Source of the DNA: Verrucomicrobiota bacterium
GTDB taxonomy: Bacteria > Verrucomicrobiota > Verrucomicrobiia > Limisphaerales > UBA1100
Assembly (NCBI GenBank): GCA_028872645.1
Contig: JAPKDK010000034.1
Span: forward strand, 1-15,961
Length of the DNA stretch: 15,961 nucleotides
Reading direction: 5' to 3'
Shown here piece by piece: positions 1-6,175 of this stretch. The notes under the pieces are model-generated. The model was not told the origin of the DNA, searched no databases, and was given only the letters and a program-made list of their open reading frames with translations. Every line of letters starts with the position of its first letter. The stretch's first letter is position 1. The position numbers and the translations under genes are program-made.

Positions 1-727
1 CGTCCAGTTGGCCTTTCACGAGCTTCGTGTGGGGATGGTTCGGGCCAAGTTTCTTGAGCAGAATGGCATAGGCTTTCTCGCAATACTCCAGTGCCTTGGG
101 CAGGTCTTTCTTGGCTTTGTAGACAAAGGCGATGTTGTAGTAGTTGGTGGCCACATCAGGATGATCCGGGCCCAGTTGCTTAAGCATGATGGCCAATGAT
201 TTCTGGTGATGTTCCAATGCCTTGTCGTGTTGGCCCTTTGTATTGTGAATCACCCCGATGTTGTTGTAGCTGGTGGCTACATCAGGATGATCCGACCCCA
301 GTTGCTTGAGTCGAATGGTTAGTGCTTTCTGATAATATTCCAGTGCCTTGTCGTACTCAGCCTTGCGCTCGTGTACCGATCCAATATTGTTGTAACTTTT
401 GGCTATATAGGGATTATCTGGCCCCAGTTGTTTGAGCATGATGGTCAATGATTTCTGGTGATATTCCAGAGCCTTATCGTGCTCGCTCTTGTTATTGTAC
501 ACCAACCCGATGTTGTGGTAGCTGATGGCCAAAGAAGGGTGATTCGACCCCAGTTGTTTGAGTTTGATGTCCAATGATTTCTGGTGATATTCAAGAGCCT
601 TATCGTACTCGCCTTTCTTATTGTACACCTCCCCAATATTGTTATAGCCGTTGAGCACTTGGGGATGATCTGAGCCCAGTTGCTTGAGCCGGATGGCCAG
701 TGATTTCTGGTAATACTCCAGTGCCTC
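1..727 (-). repeat. 126-bp in-frame tandem repeats encoding TPR units
   Basis: Five full 126-bp units lie at 602-727, 476-601, 350-475, 224-349 and 98-223, with a sixth partial unit at 1-97. Blocks such as the codons for LKQLG and for YNNIG are nearly identical at DNA level between units, so the array probably grew by tandem duplication or is being homogenised. The period equals 42 codons exactly, so gain or loss of a unit keeps the frame. Confidence 0.93.
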
Positions 728-1111
728 GTCGTGTTGCGCAACATGCTTAAGAGCAAAGCCCAGTTGGTGGTTGAGATAGGAAAGCTGCACCCAGCTCGAC
801 TCGGTTTTGGCCTGTTCACCTTTCAGCTCGCTACGGAACAACTTCACTGCTCCGGCATAATCACCCCGCTTGAGGGCTGCGTTTGCCTTGAAAATATCGA
901 AGGTAATGTCCGGCGCCACATCCGCATCGGGATTGGGCGTGGGTTTGGGCGTGATGATTGGCGGCTCGGGTGGTTTGACTGCCACGGATGGTTCCTCAAG
1001 AAGTTCGGGCATGGTTATCGTCGGACCCGCGCAGCCCGCCAGCAGCAGTGCCACCGTGGTGAGGAAAAGATTCGCGAACAGGGAGGGATTTGCCGGACGA
1101 CTGCTTTTCAT
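1..1111 (-). CDS. TPR (kinesin-light-chain type) repeat lipoprotein, C-terminus off the left edge
   Basis: The frame is open from an ATG at 1111 to the window edge, giving 370 codons with no stop. Residues 1-27 are a lipoprotein signal: a polar start, a hydrophobic stretch and the lipobox LAGC with Cys27. A Pro-rich linker follows (about 45-65), then a first helical pair (about 70-125), then five complete 42-residue TPR units from residue 129 on and part of a sixth. Each unit has the pattern KALEYxQKSLxIxLKQLG(S/P)DHP...YNNIG, typical of the TPR_12/kinesin-light-chain class. Such proteins act as protein-binding scaffolds; no catalytic domain is seen. It probably sits lipid-anchored in a membrane, facing the periplasm. 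There is no clear Shine-Dalgarno before the ATG. It lies 102 bp downstream of the PQQ-propeller gene on the same strand and may be co-transcribed with it. The 102-bp gap is AT-rich and shows no convincing promoter. The partner is unknown. Confidence 0.9.
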   Translation of the reverse strand, partial: MKSSRPANPSLFANLFLTTVALLLAGCAGPTITMPELLEEPSVAVKPPEPPIITPKPTPNPDADVAPDITFDIFKANAALKRGDYAGAVKLFRSELKGEQAKTESSWVQLSYLNHQLGFALKHVAQHDEALEYYQKSLAIRLKQLGSDHPQVLNGYNNIGEVYNKKGEYDKALEYHQKSLDIKLKQLGSNHPSLAISYHNIGLVYNNKSEHDKALEYHQKSLTIMLKQLGPDNPYIAKSYNNIGSVHERKAEYDKALEYYQKALTIRLKQLGSDHPDVATSYNNIGVIHNTKGQHDKALEHHQKSLAIMLKQLGPDHPDVATNYYNIAFVYKAKKDLPKALEYCEKAYAILLKKLGPNHPHTKLVKGQLD

Positions 1112-1213
1112 GGGTGGAAACTAGCAGCCTTCGCCGGTTAATTGAAATTGATTATTTATGAGTGACCATTGACTAAATCGATACCGCTAGCCAATGGGGT
1201 GGAGCACCTGCAT

Positions 1214-2536
1214 TTACTTGGCCAATGAATAGCAGCGAATCACGCGGTCGTTACGTAAGTAAATGCTCTTGTTCGCGAAAGCGGGATGGCTCCAGACCAG
1301 CTGGCGGCCGCGGGCGGTGTTGCTGGGGGCGATGAGGTTGGCGCGGCTGATTTCATCGTAGCCCTTCGGGCTGAGCTTGGCGATGATGAGGTCGCCCTTC
1401 TCATTGTGGATAAAAAACCGGTCGCGGTGCTTGACGATGAAGGCATTGGCCCAGCGGCCCTCGGCGTTGGTAACGGGGGCAAAAGTTTCCCAAACGCGCT
1501 CGCCGGTGGCGGCCTTAATGCAGCGGAATTGGCCGTAGCTGCACACGCCGTAGATGTGGCCATCCTCGATGAAGGGGGTGCACATGATGGCGTGGAGCTG
1601 CTGCGTGACGCGCTCGCTGCGGCCGGTGGCGCGCCATTCCACCTTCGCGCGCGGGGCGTCCTTGGCGAGGCGCATCATTAGCGGGCCGTTGTAAAATGAT
1701 GTGATGAACAGCAGGTCGCCGTGCAGGCGCGGCGTGGGGATGGAAAGACCGGAGCGCACGCGGAAGGGCTCGGTCCAGTGGAGCTTGCCGGTTTCAGGGT
1801 CAATGGAGTTGAGCGCGCGCGGATGCCAGATGATGAGCTGCCGCTTGCCGCCCGCCTTGAAAATCATCGGCGGGCAATAGCCGAGGTCCGGCCCGGGTAG
1901 CGCGCTCCACAACACTTTGCCGGTCATTTTGTTAAACGCAATGGTGGTGCCTTCTTCGCCGCCGGCGAGGCAAATGAGTTTGTCGCCATCCACCAATGGA
2001 TGCGCGGCGAATCCCCACACGGGCGTCTTTGTGCCAAAGTCCTTTTTAAAATCGACCTGCCAAAGCACCTTGCCATCCTTTGTGCTTAGGCAAAAAAGAT
2101 TTCCCATCGCGCCCAGCGTATAAACGCGGTCGCCATCAACGATGGGCGTGCAGCGCGGCCCGGCGGGGTAGCTGATCGCGTAGGGGCAATCGTACTCGTG
2201 TTTCCACAGGAGCTTGCCGTCGGCTTCATTGAGGCACAGCACGCGCTCGGCGCCCGCTAATTGCCCGCGCGCAAAAGGATTCGCCGGATTCTTTGCCCCT
2301 TTGGACAACTGCCGATCCAGCACATACACGCGCCCCTTGGCCACTGCCGGCCCGGCGTAGCCACCACCGATGTCCGCCTTCCAACGCAGCTTAGGCGCGC
2401 CATCGAATTTTTCAATAATCCCCTCCTCGCGCCAAACACCATCACGCTGCGGACCGAGCCATTGCGGCCAGTCATCGGCAAGGGTGCTGAGGGCAGTTAA
2501 GGAAAGAAGGTAAAGAAAAAATGCGCGCGTTTGCAT
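1214..2536 (-). CDS. exported PQQ-binding-like beta-propeller repeat protein
   Basis: The product is 440 residues from the ATG at 2536. An upstream in-frame TTG (2563) would add nine residues before the signal peptide and is less likely. Residues 1-20 form a Sec signal peptide (hydrophobic FFLYLLSLTALSTLA, then DDWPQW). The mature start DWPQWLGPQRDGVW is the usual opening of exported PQQ-like propellers in planctomycetes and verrucomicrobia. Blade motifs of the form (A/S)xxxTGKxxW occur near residues 101-115, 149-163, 200-212, 244-258 and 339-352. The fold is an eight-bladed-type propeller. This family is usually annotated as quinoprotein-like, but I see nothing that proves PQQ binding or dehydrogenase activity, so an outer-surface or periplasmic binding role is equally possible. 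It follows the FxLYD lipoprotein by 41 bp, probably in the same operon. Confidence 0.9.
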   Translation of the reverse strand: MQTRAFFLYLLSLTALSTLADDWPQWLGPQRDGVWREEGIIEKFDGAPKLRWKADIGGGYAGPAVAKGRVYVLDRQLSKGAKNPANPFARGQLAGAERVLCLNEADGKLLWKHEYDCPYAISYPAGPRCTPIVDGDRVYTLGAMGNLFCLSTKDGKVLWQVDFKKDFGTKTPVWGFAAHPLVDGDKLICLAGGEEGTTIAFNKMTGKVLWSALPGPDLGYCPPMIFKAGGKRQLIIWHPRALNSIDPETGKLHWTEPFRVRSGLSIPTPRLHGDLLFITSFYNGPLMMRLAKDAPRAKVEWRATGRSERVTQQLHAIMCTPFIEDGHIYGVCSYGQFRCIKAATGERVWETFAPVTNAEGRWANAFIVKHRDRFFIHNEKGDLIIAKLSPKGYDEISRANLIAPSNTARGRQLVWSHPAFANKSIYLRNDRVIRCYSLAK

Positions 2537-2577
2537 GGCTGCAGAATGCCCAGCGCAAGCCAACCGCGCAATGGTAA

Positions 2578-3288
2578 TTAAGGCGTAGCGCCGGGGGCGG
2601 GTGGAGTGCTGAGGGGCGTGACGGGGTTGCCGTCTACTTTGAATTCGAGGAACTCAGATTTGTCGGCGGTGCTATCGAGCACCAACGCCTTGAACGTCCA
2701 GCGCACGCCGGGCTCCAACGTGGCAGTTTGGTCGGACACGGTGCCGACGTTTTGGCCATCCGAATCCAGTACCGTGAAAGCCACGGACACATCGGTAAGC
2801 GCATCGGGGCCGGTGTTTTCCACTTCGCCGGTGACGGCTTTGGTGCCCTGATCGGCATCGGTGGTGAGGGTGAAGGGATAGAGTTTCAAGTCCCCGACCG
2901 TTTGTACGGGTTGAGTGTTTGAAGTTGTGTTAGTGTCCGTGGGGAAAACGGGTGGTGCGTTGGTGGCAGCGGTGGCGGCCTTGGCCTCTTTGCGGCGGGC
3001 TTCTTCCAGGTCCATTTGTCCACCTTCCCATTGCAGCGCAAGGTTAGAGGATTCCTCCATCAACAACGCCACCTTGCGGCCCACGGCAAGATAACCGGGC
3101 GACCCCTTGGGCAGCAGCAACTGTTGCTCACGAATGCCTTCAAGCACTTTCCCGTTCACCTGCATCGTGGCGTTGAGGTCGGTGAGTGCTTTCTCCATCG
3201 ACTCCACCTCCGTCAATACCCGAGTGGAGCCGCACGCCACCAGCAAAACCGCGGCGGCGAAAATCAACAGTGAATCCCAAAACCTCAT
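2578..3288 (-). CDS. lipoprotein with coiled region and FxLYD-like domain
   Basis: The product is 236 residues. Residues 1-19 are a lipoprotein signal ending in LVAC (Cys19). Residues about 25-107 are predicted helical and highly charged (TEVESMEKALTDLNATM and LEEARRKEAKAA). A Thr/Asn/Pro-rich linker follows (108-130). Residues about 134-218 resemble the FxLYD immunoglobulin-like domain: a GEVENTG strand, then VAFTVLDSDGQNVGT, then LEPGVRWTFKA. A Pro-rich tail ends the protein. FxLYD domains occur on cell-surface proteins; no specific ligand is known to me. The domain assignment rests on the motif pattern only. It is the first gene of the minus-strand run and is divergent from eboD, with a candidate promoter whose -10 box ends six bases before the ATG. 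Confidence 0.82.
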   Translation of the reverse strand: MRFWDSLLIFAAAVLLVACGSTRVLTEVESMEKALTDLNATMQVNGKVLEGIREQQLLLPKGSPGYLAVGRKVALLMEESSNLALQWEGGQMDLEEARRKEAKAATAATNAPPVFPTDTNTTSNTQPVQTVGDLKLYPFTLTTDADQGTKAVTGEVENTGPDALTDVSVAFTVLDSDGQNVGTVSDQTATLEPGVRWTFKALVLDSTADKSEFLEFKVDGNPVTPLSTPPAPGATP

Positions 3289-3294
3289 CCGCGC

Positions 3295-3323
3295 AATGTA
3301 TCGGAAGGGAGGGTAAAATTCAA
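3295..3323 (-). promoter_or_regulatory. candidate sigma70-type promoter for the FxLYD lipoprotein
   Basis: On the minus strand TTGAAT (3323-3318) and TACATT (3300-3295) are separated by exactly 17 bases, each matching the consensus at 4 of 6 positions. The -10 box ends six bases before the ATG at 3288, so the RNA would start at or beside the start codon. No Shine-Dalgarno is present. Confidence 0.45.
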
Positions 3324-3354
3324 GCCGCGAACCCGCCGGCCAAGACGCGCGGCC

Positions 3355-3383
3355 TTGTCATCACGGCCTGTTTCCGGTAGCAT
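3355..3383 (+). promoter_or_regulatory. candidate sigma70-type promoter for eboD
   Basis: TTGTCA (3355-3360, 5 of 6 matches) and TAGCAT (3378-3383, 4 of 6) are separated by 17 bases. Seven bases separate the -10 box from the ATG at 3391, which predicts a leaderless or nearly leaderless mRNA. The TTG of the -35 box is also the first possible in-frame start of the longer reading frame, which argues against that longer form. Confidence 0.5.
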
Positions 3384-3390
3384 TTTGGGC

Positions 3391-4590
3391 ATGACCCCCC
3401 GGATTGAACGCGACGTGACGGTGAGTTGGCGGCATCGGGTTTTGTTTACGCAAAACATCTTTGACGCGGAGAACACCGTGCTGCGCGATACGCTGGCGGA
3501 TGATCCCGCCGCCGGCCCGCGTAAGGTGCTGCTGGTGCTCGACGAAGCGCTGGCGGAGGCGCGGCCCACATTGGTTGCCGAAATCCAAAGCTACTTCAAG
3601 GCGCACGCCGATGTGCTGAACCTCGTGTGTGCGCCGTTCGTGATGGAGGGCGGCGAGCGCACGAAGAATTCCTATTTCCACGTGAGCGAGGTGCACTCAC
3701 AGATTGACCGCTATCATATCGACCGCCATTCGTATTTGATCTGCGTGGGCGGCGGTGCGCTACTCGACATGGTGGGCCTCGCTGCCGCCACGGCGCATCG
3801 CGGCATTCGGCACGTGCGGGTTCCCACCACCACCCTCAGCCAAAACGATTCCGGCGTGGGCGTGAAGAATGGCATCAACGCCTTCGGCAAAAAGAATTTC
3901 ATCGGCACCTTCGCCCCGCCCTTCGCGGTCATCAACGATTTCCAAATGCTCACCACCCTCACCGCGCGGGACAAACGCAACGGCTACGTGGAAGCCGTAA
4001 AGGTCGCGTGTATTCGCGATGCGAAATTTTTTGATGCGATCGAAACCGACGCCGATGCGTTGGCCGGCTTCGAGCCCGCCGCGATGCAGCGACTCATCCA
4101 TCGTTGCGCCGAGCTGCACATGAATCACATCACCACCAGTGGCGACCCCTTCGAGATGGGCTCCGCGCGTCCGCTGGATTTCGGCCATTGGGCGGCGCAT
4201 AAACTGGAGCAAATTTCCGAATACCGCCTGCGCCACGGCGAGGCGGTGGCGATCGGCATCGCACTCGATTGCATTTATGCGCGAGACTGCGGCCATCTTG
4301 AGGCGGCCGCGTGCGAGCGTGTTTTGCGGTTACTGGATCGGCTGGGATTTTCCCTGTGGACTCAGGATTTGCTCCACGAAACCGAGGACGGCCAACTGGT
4401 GGTGCTCGAAGGCCTCGAGGAATTCCGGGAACACCTTGGCGGGCAACTCACGATCACTCTCCTGCACGCCATCGGCGAAGGCTTCGAGGTGCACGAAATG
4501 AACACCCCAAAAGTGCTTTCCGCTATCCACGAACTCCACGCCCGCAATGAAAGCGAAGGCGACCAAAAAATAATTCCCGCGAATGGCTGA
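3391..4590 (+). CDS. eboD: EboD-type 3-dehydroquinate synthase-like sugar phosphate cyclase
   Basis: The product is 399 residues from the ATG at 3391, longer than typical AroB (about 360). It belongs to the NAD- and metal-dependent sugar phosphate cyclase superfamily. Visible landmarks are the glycine-rich NAD site VGGGALLDMVGLAAAT (119-134), RVPTTTLSQNDSGVGVKNGIN (143-163) in the place of AroB's KTGIN loop, and three probable metal ligands: Glu201 (VEAVK), His266 (LDFGHWAAH) and His282 (RHGEAVAIG). The catalytic frame therefore looks intact, but the VKNGIN and DFGHWAAHKLE segments differ from ordinary AroB, so the substrate may not be DAHP. The divergent, longer form and the phosphatase-like gene 78 bp downstream match the eboD-eboF part of the ebo cluster, and that pairing is the basis for the symbol. 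A role in shikimate synthesis cannot be excluded. No Shine-Dalgarno is visible. Confidence 0.8.
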   Translation: MTPRIERDVTVSWRHRVLFTQNIFDAENTVLRDTLADDPAAGPRKVLLVLDEALAEARPTLVAEIQSYFKAHADVLNLVCAPFVMEGGERTKNSYFHVSEVHSQIDRYHIDRHSYLICVGGGALLDMVGLAAATAHRGIRHVRVPTTTLSQNDSGVGVKNGINAFGKKNFIGTFAPPFAVINDFQMLTTLTARDKRNGYVEAVKVACIRDAKFFDAIETDADALAGFEPAAMQRLIHRCAELHMNHITTSGDPFEMGSARPLDFGHWAAHKLEQISEYRLRHGEAVAIGIALDCIYARDCGHLEAAACERVLRLLDRLGFSLWTQDLLHETEDGQLVVLEGLEEFREHLGGQLTITLLHAIGEGFEVHEMNTPKVLSAIHELHARNESEGDQKIIPANG

Positions 4591-4618
4591 ACCCAACAGT
4601 GCTGACAGCCTCTTCCCA

Positions 4619-4659
4619 GCCGGCCGAATGCGCTCATTCTGCCGGCAAACTGCCGGCAG
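4619..4659 (+). promoter_or_regulatory. two mutually exclusive hairpins before the eboF start
   Basis: Hairpin A pairs GCCGGC (4619-4624) with 4641-4646, then after one C-T mismatch pairs GAATG (4626-4630) with CATTC (4635-4639), closing a CGCT loop. Hairpin B pairs 4639-4647 with 4651-4659 (CTGCCGGCA with TGCCGGCAG, nine pairs) around an AAC loop and ends nine bases before the eboF ATG. Both use bases 4639-4646, so only one can form. No U-run follows hairpin B, so it is not a classic terminator. The pairings are read from the sequence; a regulatory role is inference. Confidence 0.5.
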
Positions 4660-4668
4660 CACGAACCG

Positions 4669-6045
4669 ATGAACCGCATCGCCGTCATCAACGTCGTGGG
4701 TTTGTGCGACCGGCATATCGGGGCGTGGACGCCGAATATTCTTGCCTATCGCAACGCGGGCGCGCGGGCGTTTATTGAGCCTGCATTTCCGGCGGTGACG
4801 TGCACGGCGCAGAGCGATTATTTGACGGGCGAAACTTCCGACACGCACGGCATCGTGGGCAATGGCTGGTACGATCGCGATTTAGCGGAGGTGCAGTTTT
4901 GGAAGCAATCCAATCACCTCGTACAAGCGCCCAAGGTGTGGGACGCGTTACGGGCGAAGCACGAAGGCTTCACGTGCGCCAAAGTTTTTTGGTGGTACAA
5001 TATGTATTCCGGCGCAGATTGGAGCCTCACGCCGCGCCCGATGTATCCGGCGGATGGCCGGAAGGTATTTGATATTTACACGCACCCGTTTGAAATCCGC
5101 GAGGACATCAAACGCGACTTGGGCGCGTTCCCTTTTCCCGGCTTTTGGGGCCCGGCGGCAGGCGTCAACACTCCGCAAGGCTCGGCCGATTGCGTGAGTC
5201 GTTGGATTGCCGAATCGGCCAAATGGATCGAGCGCAAGCATTCGCCCACACTATCGCTCGTTTACCTTCCGCATTTGGATTACAACCTCCAACGCCTCGG
5301 CCCCGAGGACAAAGCAATTAAGCCTGACCTGCAAGCCATCGACACCCTCGTCGGCGGACTGCTGGATTTTTATGCACAGCGGGGCGTGGACGTGATGTTG
5401 CTTTCTGAATACGGAATCACGCAAGTGGACAAAGCCATCCATCTCAACCGACTCTTCCGCGAACAAGGCTGGTTGACGATCAAGGAAGAACTGGGACGCG
5501 AGCTGCTCGATGCCGGCGCGAGCCAAGTCTTTGCCGTGGCGGATCATCAAGTGGCGCATATTTACATCAACAACGACGCGCTCCACAGTGAAGTCAAATC
5601 GCTTTTGGAAAACACGCCCGGCATACAGGCGGTGCTCGACGATGACGCGCGCCATCGCCGCGCGGGTGATCTCATTGCGGTTGCGGATGAAAATGCGTGG
5701 TTCACTTATTACTACTGGATGGCCGACGCGCGCGCGCCGGACTTTGCACGCACAGTAGATATTCACCGCAAACCGGGCTACGATCCGGTGGAACTTTTCG
5801 TTGACCCACAGCTTGCCTTTCCCAAGCTGCGCATCGCGCGGCGGTTGCTACAAAAGAAACTGGGCTTCCGGATGTTAATGGATGTAATCCCGCTGGACGC
5901 CGCGCTGGTGAAAGGCTCGCACGGCTGCCGCCCCGTCAGCCGCGCCGATTGGCCGGTGGCGATCGTGCCTGAAACCGATTGGCTGGAAGGGGATGCGCTG
6001 CAAAGCACCGAAGTGGCCGGGCTTATCCAACGCGCGGTGGGATAA
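4669..6045 (+). CDS. eboF: EboF-type alkaline phosphatase / nucleotide pyrophosphatase superfamily protein
   Basis: The product is 458 residues and lacks a signal peptide; the ATG at 4669 places the first beta-strand (IAVINVVGL) at the N-terminus as usual for the family. It has the layout of type I phosphodiesterase/nucleotide pyrophosphatases: the nucleophile region FPAVTCTAQSDYLTG (Thr44 or Thr46), then YLPHLDYNLQRLGP (Asp204), LLSEYGIT (245-251) and KGSHGCRPVS (His418). Compared with the two-metal pattern of the family (Asp; Thr; Asp-x3-His; Asp-His; His), the first Asp appears replaced (VVGL), the His after Asp204 is Gln208, and the Asp-His pair is Glu247-Tyr248. Ordinary two-zinc hydrolysis is therefore doubtful. 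It follows eboD by 78 bp and is probably co-transcribed; a cytoplasmic location is likely. The symbol rests on the eboD pairing and overall pattern. Confidence 0.78.
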   Translation: MNRIAVINVVGLCDRHIGAWTPNILAYRNAGARAFIEPAFPAVTCTAQSDYLTGETSDTHGIVGNGWYDRDLAEVQFWKQSNHLVQAPKVWDALRAKHEGFTCAKVFWWYNMYSGADWSLTPRPMYPADGRKVFDIYTHPFEIREDIKRDLGAFPFPGFWGPAAGVNTPQGSADCVSRWIAESAKWIERKHSPTLSLVYLPHLDYNLQRLGPEDKAIKPDLQAIDTLVGGLLDFYAQRGVDVMLLSEYGITQVDKAIHLNRLFREQGWLTIKEELGRELLDAGASQVFAVADHQVAHIYINNDALHSEVKSLLENTPGIQAVLDDDARHRRAGDLIAVADENAWFTYYYWMADARAPDFARTVDIHRKPGYDPVELFVDPQLAFPKLRIARRLLQKKLGFRMLMDVIPLDAALVKGSHGCRPVSRADWPVAIVPETDWLEGDALQSTEVAGLIQRAVG

Positions 6046-6107
6046 TAAGTTGGCCCCTTAAATGCTCTGAAAAAGCAGGAGAACGCCCAATGAAACCGTG
6101 TTTTTAC

Positions 6108-6136
6108 TTGAAAAATGTGCGAAGTTGGGTTAGGTA
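6108..6136 (+). promoter_or_regulatory. weak candidate promoter for the Sel1-repeat gene
   Basis: TTGAAA (6108-6113) and TAGGTA (6131-6136) are separated by 17 bases. The -35 box is good; the -10 box is poor. It would give a leader of about 30 bases containing the Shine-Dalgarno at 6166-6170. Confidence 0.25.
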
Positions 6137-6165
6137 AGTGTCATAGATATTACTGCCATGAAGCC

Positions 6166-6170
6166 AAGGA
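6166..6170 (+). promoter_or_regulatory. Shine-Dalgarno AAGGA that decides the Sel1-gene start
   Basis: AAGGA lies five bases before the ATG at 6176, whereas the in-frame ATG at 6158 has no such site. It is one of the few clear ribosome sites in the window. Confidence 0.6.
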
Positions 6171-6175
6171 AAAAT

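Noticed and set aside
1..727. Tandem repeats considered as a CRISPR or satellite array
   Set aside because: The period is 126 bp with no spacers of uniform size, and every unit encodes an in-frame TPR.
445..819. 124-residue minus-strand ORF inside the TPR gene
   Set aside because: It is an off-frame reading of the 126-bp repeats; the true frame runs from 1111 to the edge with a clear lipobox and TPR units.
3760..4296. 178-residue minus-strand ORF opposite eboD
   Set aside because: It overlaps conserved active-site motifs of the cyclase and has no recognisable features.
4639..4659. Hairpin B considered as a rho-independent terminator after eboD
   Set aside because: The stem is strong but no U-run follows; the eboF start codon lies nine bases on.
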